Source: Nitrospinae bacterium AH_259_B05_G02_I21 (GTDB lineage: Bacteria > JADFOP01). Taken from it: a DNA stretch of 46,527 nt. How positions within the stretch are numbered: position 1 is the first letter of the stretch; each line of letters opens with the position of its first letter. The stretch lies in assembly GCA_027717595.1 (NCBI GenBank), contig JALLOF010000001.1, forward strand, positions 64,001 to 110,527, given 5' to 3'. The notes below the pieces were generated by a model. It ran no database searches, was not told the DNA's origin, and worked only from the letters and a program-made list of their open reading frames with translations. A program made the translations under genes and the position numbers. Of this stretch, positions 24,895-32,544 are shown piece by piece.

Positions 24895-25338
24895 CTAGAA
24901 CGGGATGTCGTCGTCCTCGTCGGCAGGCGTGGCGCCCGCCTCCTGGGGTGCGGGCTCCTGGGGTGCAGGCTTCGAGGGTGCGGCCTCCTGGGGAGCGGGC
25001 TCGGCAGAGGGTCGGCCGCCGATGAACTGGACGTTTTGGGCCACCACCTCGTGCTTGCTTCGGCGTGTGCCGTCGTCCGTCTCCCAGCTGCGCCACGTCA
25101 GTCGCCCCTCCACGAGCGCCTGGCGGCCCTTGGAGAGGTATTCGTTCACCGTCTCGGCCTGCCGGCCAAAGACGACCACATCAACGAAACAGGTCTCCTC
25201 CTTCCACTCCTCACCCTGGCGGTAGCGGCGATTCACGGCCAACCCGAAGCTGGCCACAGCCGTCCCGGACGGCGTGTATCGAAGCTCCGGGTCACGGGTG
25301 AGGTTGCCCAACAGATAGACGCGATTGAGGTTCGCCAT
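24895..25338 (-). CDS. ssb: Single-stranded DNA-binding protein
   Basis: The 147-residue SSB has an N-terminal OB fold (about 1-110) with NRVYLLGNLTRDPELRYTPS, FGLAVNRRYR and VEGRLTWRSWETDDGT. A disordered Pro/Ala/Gln-rich linker with repeated PAPQE units (about 112-138) leads to the acidic tip DDDIPF that recruits repair and replication partners. It protects single-stranded DNA at forks. It sits between rpsF and rpsR, the standard arrangement in many bacteria. The internal repeats make this stretch of DNA low in complexity (about 24930-25000). Confidence 0.97.
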   Translation of the reverse strand: MANLNRVYLLGNLTRDPELRYTPSGTAVASFGLAVNRRYRQGEEWKEETCFVDVVVFGRQAETVNEYLSKGRQALVEGRLTWRSWETDDGTRRSKHEVVAQNVQFIGGRPSAEPAPQEAAPSKPAPQEPAPQEAGATPADEDDDIPF

Positions 25339-25343
25339 GTGGG

Positions 25344-25859
25344 CTACTCCGCCTCCTTTGGGGGCGGGCGGTCAGCGGTCTCGCCTTCCTCGCCCTCCGC
25401 CGCAGCCTCCGACGGCGCCTCAGGTGGAGGCTCGCTTTCGGTCTCCTGCTCCGACACGGCCTCGGGAGCCGCCTCGGTCTCAGGAGCCGCCTCTGGTGCC
25501 GGAGGCTCCGCAGCCCGCTTGGCCGCCTCCTCTGCCGCCTTGACGGCCGCCGCACGGGCCTTCTCGATCAGCTTGCCTTCCAACCTGACCGTCAAATACT
25601 TGAGGACGTCCTCGGAGAGCTTGAAGTTCCGCTCGAGCTCGAGCACGTCCTTCGTCTCGGCCTCGTAGTGGAGCAGGACGTAGAGCCCGTAGCGCTGCTT
25701 GTTCACCTGATAGGCGAGCCGCTTCTTGCCCCACTCTTCGACGTTGACAATCTGGGCTCCGTTGCTCGTGAGGATGCCGGTGGCCCACGCAACCCGCTCG
25801 GCCAGGGCTTCCTCGGCTAAGTCGGGCTTGACAATGAATATGGTCTCGTAGAATCGCAT
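25344..25859 (-). CDS. rpsF: 30S ribosomal protein S6 with long acidic tail
   Basis: The S6 core (about 1-100) is clear: MRFYETIFIVKPDL, VNVEEWGKKRLAYQVNKQRYG (cited as residues 38-58, with the conserved W43 and RLAY) and YVLLHYEAE. From residue 108 the protein continues with about 64 Ala/Glu/Pro-rich residues, so the 171-residue total is far longer than the bare family core. ATG 25859 has an AAGGAGAG Shine-Dalgarno, and a longer frame to 25916 lacks homology. S6 pairs with S18, encoded two genes on. It is the first gene of the long 25.9-17.2 kb run. Confidence 0.95.
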   Translation of the reverse strand: MRFYETIFIVKPDLAEEALAERVAWATGILTSNGAQIVNVEEWGKKRLAYQVNKQRYGLYVLLHYEAETKDVLELERNFKLSEDVLKYLTVRLEGKLIEKARAAAVKAAEEAAKRAAEPPAPEAAPETEAAPEAVSEQETESEPPPEAPSEAAAEGEEGETADRPPPKEAE

Positions 25860-25882
25860 GCCCTCTCCTTGTGAGTCTGTAG

Positions 25883-25904
25883 CCCCTCGGCTCGGAGGCC
25901 GGGG
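25883..25904 (-). promoter_or_regulatory. Hairpin in the rpsF leader, possible S6:S18 autoregulatory site
   Basis: The leader between the predicted start (about 25937) and ATG 25859 can fold CCCC (25904-25901) with GGGG (25886-25883), enclosing a GGC/GCC inner stem with a GA bulge. The region contains CCGAG and CCG trinucleotides. S6:S18 is known to bind a CCG-containing bulged hairpin in rpsF leaders of many bacteria. The match here is only by position and general shape. Confidence 0.3.
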
Positions 25905-25943
25905 AGCAAGGAGCAAGTAGTTCCATGCACGAAAATTTGGGGC

Positions 25944-25972
25944 ACTCTAGCACAGTGTGGAAGAGCCGTCAA
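25944..25972 (-). promoter_or_regulatory. Promoter of the rpsF-ssb-rpsR-rplI-dnaB operon
   Basis: TTGACG (25972-25967), 17-bp spacer, TAGAGT (25949-25944) on the minus strand, about 85 bp before the rpsF ATG. No other comparable promoter was noticed upstream of this gene set. The rest of the 25860-26107 gap has no gene. A short GGCC/GGCC hairpin (26079-26093) may be a weak terminator for ychF. Confidence 0.7.
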
Positions 25973-26107
25973 GCACTTTCAACGTGTGAAGCTCATGAAA
26001 TTCAAAGCCTTAGCCCCTGGCGCTGTGGAAACACCGATGAGAAGACTGAATAAAAAGTGTGAGAAATTATGGTGGCCAGGCCTCGCAAAGGCCGTTCGTG
26101 CAAGCTG

Positions 26108-27202
26108 TTAGACGCTGAAGCGAAAATAGACCACGTCGCCGTCCTGGATGGCGTAGTCGCGGCCCTCGAGGCGCAGCTGGCCCTCCTCTTTCGCCTTGGC
26201 GAACGAGCCCATACGGCAAAACTCGTCGAAAGAGACAATCTCGGCCCGGATGAACCCCCGGGCCATATCGGAGTGAATTTTCCCCGCCGCCTCCACGGCC
26301 GGCTGGCCACGCTTGAGCGTCCAGGCCCGAAGCTCAGGCCCCACGGGGGTGTAGAACGTGATGAGGTCGAGCATTCTGTAGCCGACCGTAACCAGCTGCT
26401 CGATGCCCCGCTCGGCCACCCCCGCCGCGGCCAAAAACTCTTCCTGCTCGGCCGGGTCGAGGTCGAGCAGCTCCGCCTCCAGCTTGCCGCACAGAACGAT
26501 AAGAGGGCTCGACTCCTCGGCGGCGAGGGCTTCGAGCTCGCCCACCTCGGCTGGCGGGGCCGCGAGCGACTCCTCGTCTATATTGGCGATGTAGAGCAAC
26601 GGCTTGTCCGTGAGCAGGAAATAGTCGCGGAGGTGGGACGTCTCGCTTCCCGACCACGCGACTTTCCTCAGCACCGTCCCCTTCTGGAGGGCCTCTCGGG
26701 CCCGCTCGAGGACGGCGAACTCCCCCCTCGCCTCCCGCTCCCCCGTCTTGGCCCTGCGCTCCACCTTGGCGACCTGGCGCTCCACAGTGGCAAGGTCGGC
26801 CAAAAGCAGCTCAGTGGTGACAACCTCCGCGTCGCGTCTGGGGTTGAGGTCGGGGTAGGTGTGAGCGACGTTAGGGTCGGTAAAGCACCGCACCACGTGG
26901 GCCACAGCGTCCACCTCCCGGATGTGGCCCAAAAACTGGTTGCCAAGCCCCTCGCCCCGGGACGCGCCTTCGGCGAGGCCGGCTAGGTCGACGAAGGCCA
27001 GCGTAGTGGGTGTAACCTTCTCGGGGCGGACGAGCTCTGCCAGCCGCTCCAGGCGAGGGTCGGGCACGGAGACGATTCCCTTGTTAGCTTCCGTGGTCGT
27101 GAAGGGGTAGTTGGCGACCTCGGCTTGAGCCTTGCTTATGGCGTTGAAAATAGTCGACTTGCCCACATTGGGGAGACCCGTAAGGCCTATCTCAAATCCC
27201 AT
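26108..27202 (-). CDS. ychF: Ribosome-binding ATPase YchF
   Basis: YchF is an Obg-family P-loop protein that binds ribosomes and prefers ATP over GTP. The 364 residues show G1 GLPNVGKST (about 8-16), the NYPFTT switch, G3 DLAGLAEGASRGEGLGNQFL (about 70-89) and the altered G4 ANIDEE in place of NKxD. The coiled-coil domain follows, then a C-terminal TGS-like domain with IHSDMARGFIRAEIVSFDEF (about 310-329). A candidate promoter (27247-27275) lies 45-73 bp upstream. Two intergenic regions isolate it from both neighbouring runs. Confidence 0.97.
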   Translation of the reverse strand: MGFEIGLTGLPNVGKSTIFNAISKAQAEVANYPFTTTEANKGIVSVPDPRLERLAELVRPEKVTPTTLAFVDLAGLAEGASRGEGLGNQFLGHIREVDAVAHVVRCFTDPNVAHTYPDLNPRRDAEVVTTELLLADLATVERQVAKVERRAKTGEREARGEFAVLERAREALQKGTVLRKVAWSGSETSHLRDYFLLTDKPLLYIANIDEESLAAPPAEVGELEALAAEESSPLIVLCGKLEAELLDLDPAEQEEFLAAAGVAERGIEQLVTVGYRMLDLITFYTPVGPELRAWTLKRGQPAVEAAGKIHSDMARGFIRAEIVSFDEFCRMGSFAKAKEEGQLRLEGRDYAIQDGDVVYFRFSV

Positions 27203-27246
27203 GGCGAGACTCCCGGCAGGTGGGGCGAGGAGGGGCCGCCCGACCC

Positions 27247-27275
27247 CTCATACCATCCGCACGTTCGGAATGCAA
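27247..27275 (-). promoter_or_regulatory. Candidate ychF promoter
   Basis: TTGCAT (27275-27270), 17-bp spacer, TATGAG (27252-27247) on the minus strand. Directly upstream is a perfect 6-bp hairpin GGCGCT-AGGA-AGCGCC (27276-27291), which could end transcripts arriving from the methyltransferase gene or serve as a control site. Confidence 0.45.
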
Positions 27276-27332
27276 GGCGCTAGGAAGCGCCCGTAGTGTC
27301 CTGATTTGAAACCCGTGCAAACAAAATCCCCC

Positions 27333-27612
27333 CTCATTCGCGAAGTTCGCGAAAAAAGCGAAGTATGCTACGATAGGCCTCCTTCCCGTCCCCGCCGGAG
27401 CCCTTTGACACTTTCCGTCCTTTAGACACTATTTAGACACTCGAAACCTCCAGCAATCTCTGCAAATCCAACAGGTTATGGGGGATTAGACACATTAGAC
27501 ACAAGTGTCAAAAGTGTCTAAAAGTGTCTAACGTGTAAAATCGAAGTCCGCCAAAAAGAATCGCACTCATTCGCGGAGTACGCGAAGTAAGCGAAGTACG
27601 AGACGACAGGCC
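27333..27612. repeat. Non-coding repeat island: two 47-bp direct repeats around a TTAGACAC array
   Basis: Two related 47-bp copies (27333-27379 and 27566-27612) begin CTCATTCGCG and end GGCC. Each contains three tandem 9-mers of the GCGAAGTAC type. Between them lie TTAGACAC-type 9-mers: direct at 27404 (TTTGACACT), 27422, 27433, 27486 and 27495, and inverted at 27504 (AGTGTCAAA), 27513 and 27523. The block 27486-27531 is five 9-mers in near-perfect register, two forward and three reversed, giving an imperfect palindrome around 27503/27504. The stretch looks clearly less GC-rich than its surroundings and holds no convincing gene. Confidence 0.85.
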
Positions 27613-27641
27613 GTGTTGCGGTGTGCTATCTATTCGAGTGG

Positions 27642-27679
27642 ACCCGCCTGAGGCGGGTGGCCGTCCGCCTAAGGCGGAC
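27642..27679. repeat. Two 17-nt palindromes of a CCGCCT-AGGCGG family
   Basis: ACCCGCC-TGA-GGCGGGT (27642-27658) and GTCCGCC-TAA-GGCGGAC (27663-27679) are perfect 7-bp stems with 3-nt loops sharing the core CCGCCT.AGGCGG. A third half-copy (TGAGGCGGAC) follows at 27681-27690. They lie 75-112 bp beyond the stop of the methyltransferase gene and could act as its terminator or as mobile REP-like palindromes. Confidence 0.7.
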
Positions 27680-27753
27680 CTGAGGCGGACCCCATCGGGC
27701 GGGCTACGGTAGGGACATCGTCGTGAAGGCTCCAGGAGGGGTGGGTGTTCAGT

Positions 27754-28350
27754 TCAATTTAGGGCACTACCAGAAGCGCCGGGGGGTCGAGGAATGAGGC
27801 GCGGCCGAGCACCTAGGGCCGCCTCGTAGTCGGTCAGGCTCCCGAGCAGCCGCTCTTCCTGGCGTATCCTCAAAGCTAGCAGGACGATGTTTCCCGCCGT
27901 CGCGCAGGCGGCCGTCAGCGTCGCTCCGAACACGAGCGGCAACGCCAGCAGCTCGACGACCACCACCAGGTAGTTGGGGTGACGAAGGTACCGGTACGGG
28001 CCGCCGGTCGCCAGCTCCATGCCCGGAACTACAAGCAGGCGCGTGCACCACCTATCCCCGAGGGTCCGAAGCGTCCAGACACGAAGGGCCTGGGCCGCCC
28101 CGTACAGCACCACCCACAGGGGCCAGAGGGAGCCGAAGGTCGGGCCCCGCCACCAGCCCTCGAGCAGCAGGGCAGCCAGAAACGCGGCGTGGAGGGCGAC
28201 GATCCACGGGTAGAGGAGGCGGCCGCCCTCTACCGCCCCCCGAGCCCGAAGCGCCGCCTCGTTCAGCCGCGAGCGGCGAAGCTCCAAGAGACGCTGGCCC
28301 GCGACCAGCACGACGGCGGCCAGCAGCACGGCCCGGGCGACGTCGATCAC
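27754..28350 (-). CDS. Isoprenylcysteine carboxyl methyltransferase (ICMT)-family protein
   Basis: This 198-residue membrane protein has about four or five hydrophobic segments and the ICMT-family SAM-binding signature GPYRYLRHPNYLVVVVEL, with the downstream RIRQEERLL. In Bacillus subtilis the homologue BpsB O-methylates alkylpyrones made by the adjacent type III PKS BpsA, and the same pairing occurs here. The GTG at 28350 overlaps the PKS stop by 4 bp (GTGA) and has GGGAGGAG 7 bases upstream. A GTG 15 bases earlier is less well placed. The product is inferred from the pair, and the natural substrate is unknown. Confidence 0.87.
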   Translation of the reverse strand: MIDVARAVLLAAVVLVAGQRLLELRRSRLNEAALRARGAVEGGRLLYPWIVALHAAFLAALLLEGWWRGPTFGSLWPLWVVLYGAAQALRVWTLRTLGDRWCTRLLVVPGMELATGGPYRYLRHPNYLVVVVELLALPLVFGATLTAACATAGNIVLLALRIRQEERLLGSLTDYEAALGARPRLIPRPPGASGSALN

Positions 28351-29411
28351 GCGGTCTCCTCCCACCGGATGAGGAGCTGCTCGGCGCTGAATCCCGGCCC
28401 CAGGGCCACGAGCAACCCGTAGTCGCCCGGCGTCACGCGGGCCTCCGACAACGTCCGATCGAGCACGAAGAGCACCGAGGCGGAGGACATGTTGCCGTAC
28501 TCGCGCAGGACGGCCCGGGGGATGGCGAACCGCCCGGAGGGAAGCTCGAGAGCCTCGCCGTACGCGCCGAGGACTTTCGGCCCCCCGGGGTGGAGGATAT
28601 GGTGCGCCACATCGGAGGGCTCAAGCCCATAGGGCTTGAGGAACTGCTCGACCGCAGGGCGTAGGAAGCGGCGCACGAAGGTCGGGATGTCTTTGGAGAA
28701 GCGGACCCGAAAGCCGTCCTCGGCCACATCCCAGCCCATGACGTCATAGGTGTCGGGCCAAAGCGTGCTATGGGCGCCGACGATCCGGGGGCCTGAGGCT
28801 TCGACATCGGGGCCGACCACGACCACCGCGCCAGCGCCGTCTCCGAAGAGGGCGGTCGCCACGAAGCTGCTCTTCGAGCGGTCCTCGGGGCAGAAGGTCA
28901 GGCTGCAGAGCTCCACGGCCACAATCAGTACTACGTCCTCCGAAGAGGATCGGGCCAACTCGCCAGCGCGAGCCAAGCCCGCCACGCCACCGGCGCACCC
29001 AAGCCCCCACACCGGAAGCCGGCGGGTCTGAGGGCTCATCCCCAGACGTTGGATGAGGTAGGCATCGAGGCTCGGGGTGGCGAGGCCCGTCGTCGAGACG
29101 ACGACCAGCGTGCCGACCTCCGTTGGGTCGAGGCCGGCCCGGTCCAGGCACCGCTCGGCGGCCGAGGCGGCGAGGTCGGTCGCCTCCTTGACGAACTGAG
29201 CGTTGCGCTCGGCAAAGGAGGGATAGCGGGCCAACCACGCCGGCGGCATGGCGAAGTGCCGCCGTGCTATTCCCGCGTGGGCAAAGATAGGCAAGAGGCG
29301 ATCGATGTCATCGAGGGAGCCGGCGAAGTGGTCTCGGCTGAGCGCCTCCGCATCCCCTTGAGGGACGACATGCGGGGGAGAGGCCGTTCCAACCGCGGCT
29401 ATACGGGCCAT
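28347..29411 (-). CDS. Type III polyketide synthase (alkylpyrone/chalcone synthase family)
   Basis: The 354-residue thiolase-fold enzyme extends acyl-CoA starters with malonyl-CoA. The catalytic triad is visible: Cys139 in WGLGCAGGVAGL, His274 in HILHPGGPKVL and Asn307 in EYGNMSSASVLFVLD. The C-terminal LLVALGPGFSAEQLLIRW is also typical. The bacterial homologues nearest in gene context (BpsA-like, paired with an ICMT) make long-chain alkylpyrones. Starter specificity and number of extensions cannot be read here. AGGAGG precedes the ATG, and the methyltransferase gene is coupled by a 4-bp overlap. Confidence 0.93.
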   Translation of the reverse strand: MARIAAVGTASPPHVVPQGDAEALSRDHFAGSLDDIDRLLPIFAHAGIARRHFAMPPAWLARYPSFAERNAQFVKEATDLAASAAERCLDRAGLDPTEVGTLVVVSTTGLATPSLDAYLIQRLGMSPQTRRLPVWGLGCAGGVAGLARAGELARSSSEDVVLIVAVELCSLTFCPEDRSKSSFVATALFGDGAGAVVVVGPDVEASGPRIVGAHSTLWPDTYDVMGWDVAEDGFRVRFSKDIPTFVRRFLRPAVEQFLKPYGLEPSDVAHHILHPGGPKVLGAYGEALELPSGRFAIPRAVLREYGNMSSASVLFVLDRTLSEARVTPGDYGLLVALGPGFSAEQLLIRWEETA

Positions 29412-29481
29412 TGGCTTCCTCCTGTGGGCGCAAAGACCGGGGTTTGCAGGGACGAGAGACGTGAGGAGGAGGTGTTCCTGC

Positions 29482-29895
29482 TCAACGAACCTCGATGGTG
29501 CCCTCTTCGCCGAAGGTGCGGTGGAGAGTCAACTTACAGTAGAAAATATAGGTCCCCGGGACGTTAGGGACAAACGGGACGGTGACGGTCTGGGCGATGG
29601 GGACTTTCACGTCGACAGCGCGGTGGCCTTCGGGGTCTTTGATGGTCAGGTTGTGATTTTGGCCCGAGGTGTTGATCACCGAGATAATGACGGGAACCTT
29701 CGCATCGAGGGTCAGTTGCTTCGGCTCGAAGGCCCGCTCGAGTACCTTCAGTGTGATCACCGGCCGCTTCGCCGACATGGCCTCGGGCGGCACCTCTATG
29801 GCTGGGGGAGGCGGGGGAGCCGGCGCACGACACCCATACAACAGGGCCGACACAAGCACCACGACTCCAAAGAACTTTAGCCAGATCGTTCGCAC
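29482..29895 (-). CDS. Cupredoxin-domain lipoprotein
   Basis: From a GTG at 29895 the protein has 137 residues: a lipoprotein signal with Cys22 (LLYGC), a proline-rich linker (25-38) and a cupredoxin fold (about 45-137). Copper ligands expected of the fold are His81 (QNHNLTI), Cys120 (YIFYC) and His125 (LTLHRTF). The usual axial Met five residues after the His is replaced by Glu130 (FGEEGTI). It would be an envelope-anchored electron carrier or copper-site protein. The start is uncertain because no strong Shine-Dalgarno is seen, but the lipobox fixes the signal region. It lies 47 bp after hppA. Confidence 0.8.
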   Translation of the reverse strand: MRTIWLKFFGVVVLVSALLYGCRAPAPPPPPAIEVPPEAMSAKRPVITLKVLERAFEPKQLTLDAKVPVIISVINTSGQNHNLTIKDPEGHRAVDVKVPIAQTVTVPFVPNVPGTYIFYCKLTLHRTFGEEGTIEVR

Positions 29896-29942
29896 CTGCT
29901 TCGCCTGTGGAATCCTGCGGGAGCCGCCGATGGGGCCCTCCG

Positions 29943-31910
29943 TCAGATGAACAGCGGGGCCAGCACCAGGCTCACCACGCTCATCAGCTTGATGAGGATG
30001 TTCATGGACGGCCCGGAGGTGTCCTTGAAGGGGTCGCCCACGGTGTCGCCGACCACGGCCGCCTTGTGGGCCTCCGAGCCCTTCCCCCCCAGGTTGCCTT
30101 CCTCGATGTACTTCTTGGCGTTGTCCCATGCGCCTCCGCCGTTGGCCATCATGAGGGCCATGAGCACGCCGGTCAGGGTGGCCCCGGCGAGCATCCCTCC
30201 GAGTGCCTCCTTGCCCAAAAAAAGGCCCACGACAATCGGAGCCAAGATGGCCGTCATGCCCGGGAGAATCATCTCTCGGAGGGCGGCCGTTGTGGAGATA
30301 TCCACACACCGGGCGCTATCGGGCTTGGCTGTGCCTTCCATCAGGCCAGGAATCTCGCGAAACTGGCGGCGAATCTCGGTGACCATCTTGAAGGCGGCCC
30401 TTCCGACGCTCGTCATGGTCAAGGCGGCGATGAAGAAGGGGATGATGCCGCCGATAAAAAGCCCGATGATAACCAGCGATTTGGTGATGTCGATGCTTTC
30501 GAGCCGGACGGCCTGGGTGTAGGCGCTGAACAGCGCCAGGGCCGTGAGCGCGGCGCTCCCGATGGCGAACCCCTTGCCGATGGCCGCCGTGGTGTTGCCC
30601 AGGGCATCCAGCCCATCGGTGATCTTGCGGGTCTCGGGCCCTAGGCCGCTCATCTCGCTGATGCCGCCGGCGTTGTCGGCGATGGGGCCGTAAGCATCAA
30701 CGCTCATGGTGATGCCGATCGTGCCGAGCATGCCGACGCCTGCGAGCCCGATGCCGTAGAGGCCACCGAATTTGGCGGCGAAGAAAATCGCCCCACAGAG
30801 GGCCAGGACCGGCAACGCCGTCGATTCCATCGCCACGGCGAGGCCGGTAATCATGTTGGTCGCCACGCCGGTCTGGCAGCTCTCGGCGATGCGGATGACG
30901 GGCTTGCCGGCCGTGTAGTATTCGGTCAGCAGACCTATGAGGATGCCCGCTATACATCCGCTGAACAGCGCCCAGTAGACCCTCATGGGGATGTGCATCC
31001 GCGACATGATCCACCAGCCGGCGATCAGCATAAGCCCCGCGGAGACGAAGGTCGAGTAGCGAAGCACGCTGGCTGGCTCCAGCCGCCGGAATACGCGAAT
31101 GGATGCAACGCCCACCACGGAGGCCAACAGACCCGCCATCACGATGAGCAGCGGCAGGGCCATGTACTCGAAGGCCAATGCGCCCATGGTCGATCCGATG
31201 GCGATTGTGGCGATGACGCTCCCTACGTAGGACTCGAAGAGGTCGGCCCCCATGCCGGCGGTATCGCCCACACAATCGCCCACGAGGTCGGCGATCACGC
31301 CGGGGTTGCGGGGGTCGTCCTCGGGAATGCCGGCCTCGAGCTTGCCCACGAGGTCGGCGCCCACGTCGGCCGACTTCGTGTAAATCCCTCCGCCCACGCG
31401 GGCAAACAGGGCGATGGAGCTTGCCCCCATCGCGAAGCCGTTGATGATGGTCGGGTCCTTGTCAGCAAAGAGGTAGAAGAACACCCCGATGCCCACCAGG
31501 CCCAGGCTCGCTACGGAAAGCCCCATCACAGCGCCCCCGGAGAAGGCAACGGCCAAGGCCTTCGACTGGCCGTGGACGTTGGCCGCCTCCGAGGTGCGGA
31601 CGTTGGCCCGGGTGGCGGCCTCCATCCCGAAGTAGCCCGCCAGCATGGAGCACGACGCGCCGAAGAGGAACGCCACGGCCGTCCACGTGTTGATGAATAA
31701 GGCCAATCCAATGAAGACCGAGGCGATGAAGAAGACGAGGTAGGAGTATTCCCGACGGAGAAAGATCATGGCCCCTTCGTGAATCGCTTCCGAGATCTCA
31801 ACCATGAGCTCGTTGCCAGACGATTGGTTCCGAATGTAGGCGTAGATGAACCCTGCAATGACCAGGCCTAAGATGCCCAGCATTGGCGCGAAAGCGGTTA
31901 GGGACTCCAT
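29943..31910 (-). CDS. hppA: Membrane-bound K+-dependent pyrophosphatase
   Basis: This 655-residue protein with about 16 membrane segments couples pyrophosphate hydrolysis to H+ and/or Na+ export. The active-site motifs [13 protein letters not shown] (about 199-211), [19 protein letters not shown] and the C-terminal [20 protein letters not shown] are intact. In the segment [15 protein letters not shown] the Ala and Gly positions match the K+-dependent class, where the K+-independent class has Lys and Thr. Whether it pumps H+, Na+ or both cannot be decided by eye. GGAGGGGAGG precedes the ATG. pth lies 61 bp upstream. Confidence 0.95.
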   Translation of the reverse strand: MESLTAFAPMLGILGLVIAGFIYAYIRNQSSGNELMVEISEAIHEGAMIFLRREYSYLVFFIASVFIGLALFINTWTAVAFLFGASCSMLAGYFGMEAATRANVRTSEAANVHGQSKALAVAFSGGAVMGLSVASLGLVGIGVFFYLFADKDPTIINGFAMGASSIALFARVGGGIYTKSADVGADLVGKLEAGIPEDDPRNPGVIADLVGDCVGDTAGMGADLFESYVGSVIATIAIGSTMGALAFEYMALPLLIVMAGLLASVVGVASIRVFRRLEPASVLRYSTFVSAGLMLIAGWWIMSRMHIPMRVYWALFSGCIAGILIGLLTEYYTAGKPVIRIAESCQTGVATNMITGLAVAMESTALPVLALCGAIFFAAKFGGLYGIGLAGVGMLGTIGITMSVDAYGPIADNAGGISEMSGLGPETRKITDGLDALGNTTAAIGKGFAIGSAALTALALFSAYTQAVRLESIDITKSLVIIGLFIGGIIPFFIAALTMTSVGRAAFKMVTEIRRQFREIPGLMEGTAKPDSARCVDISTTAALREMILPGMTAILAPIVVGLFLGKEALGGMLAGATLTGVLMALMMANGGGAWDNAKKYIEEGNLGGKGSEAHKAAVVGDTVGDPFKDTSGPSMNILIKLMSVVSLVLAPLFI

Positions 31911-31971
31911 ACCTCCCCTCCTCTATCCGGGTGTGGCCGCGTAACGATGGGGCGGCGCCGAAGAGCGTTTC

Positions 31972-32508
31972 TCAGGACGGTCGCCTGGCCAGCATCGCAG
32001 AGACGCGGTCGGCCACGGCGGCTATCGCCGTCTCTAGCGACTGCAGCGCCTCCTGGCCAAGGGGTGCCAGGACGTAATCGGTGGGGCTGGTGTCATCGGG
32101 CGGCCTACCCACCCCGACGCGAATGCGGCAGAACTCGTCACCCCCGACGGCGTCGATGACGGAGGCCACGCCCCTGTGGCCGGCATGCCCTCCCCGATTC
32201 TTCTCCTTGATCCGCCCAGGCGCTAAGTCGATATCGTCATGTATGACCACCAGCGAGGCCGGGGAGAGGTGGTAGGCGCTCAGCAATGAACCCACGGCCT
32301 TCCCGCTGGTGTTCATGTAGGTCAACGGCTTCGCTAGGAGAACGAACTGGCCGGCGATCTTGCCGGCATAGACTGAGCTTTGACAGCGGATCCCAAGGGG
32401 ATGTGCGGGGTGGCGCCTGGCAAGCTCATCCACCACCAGGGCGCCCACATTGTGCCGTGTCAACGCATAGCGTGGGCCCGGGTTCCCAAGGCCCACGATG
32501 AGTTTCAC
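31972..32508 (-). CDS. pth: Peptidyl-tRNA hydrolase
   Basis: Pth recycles peptidyl-tRNA released by stalled ribosomes. The 178-residue protein has the N-terminal GLGNPGPRYALTRHNVG with the catalytic His (about residue 19), KPLTYMNTSGKAV and the HDDIDLAPGRIKEKNRGGHAG-type segment (about 94-114), with the conserved Asp and Asn contacts. The common L25-Pth neighbour pair is preserved, with rplY 36 bp upstream. Confidence 0.97.
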   Translation of the reverse strand: MKLIVGLGNPGPRYALTRHNVGALVVDELARRHPAHPLGIRCQSSVYAGKIAGQFVLLAKPLTYMNTSGKAVGSLLSAYHLSPASLVVIHDDIDLAPGRIKEKNRGGHAGHRGVASVIDAVGGDEFCRIRVGVGRPPDDTSPTDYVLAPLGQEALQSLETAIAAVADRVSAMLARRPS

Positions 32509-32544
32509 TCGGTTTGTCTCCCCCGCCCAGGTGCGGGAGGCCCC

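Noticed and set aside
25897-25916. Longer start for ribosomal protein S6 at 25916
   Set aside because: The added residues show no homology and fall in the leader hairpin. ATG 25859 has the Shine-Dalgarno and conserved MRFYET.
27404-27531. CRISPR array
   Set aside because: Repeats are 9 bp, occur in both orientations and adjoin each other without spacers of constant length. No cas gene is near.
27333-27612. Chromosomal replication origin
   Set aside because: No TTATCCACA-like DnaA boxes were found, and dnaA, dnaN or gidA are not nearby. A replication-control role remains possible but unsupported.
29482-30309. 275-residue version of the cupredoxin protein
   Set aside because: The extra N-terminal part is the wrong-frame reading of the end of hppA. 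The lipoprotein signal begins near GTG 29895.
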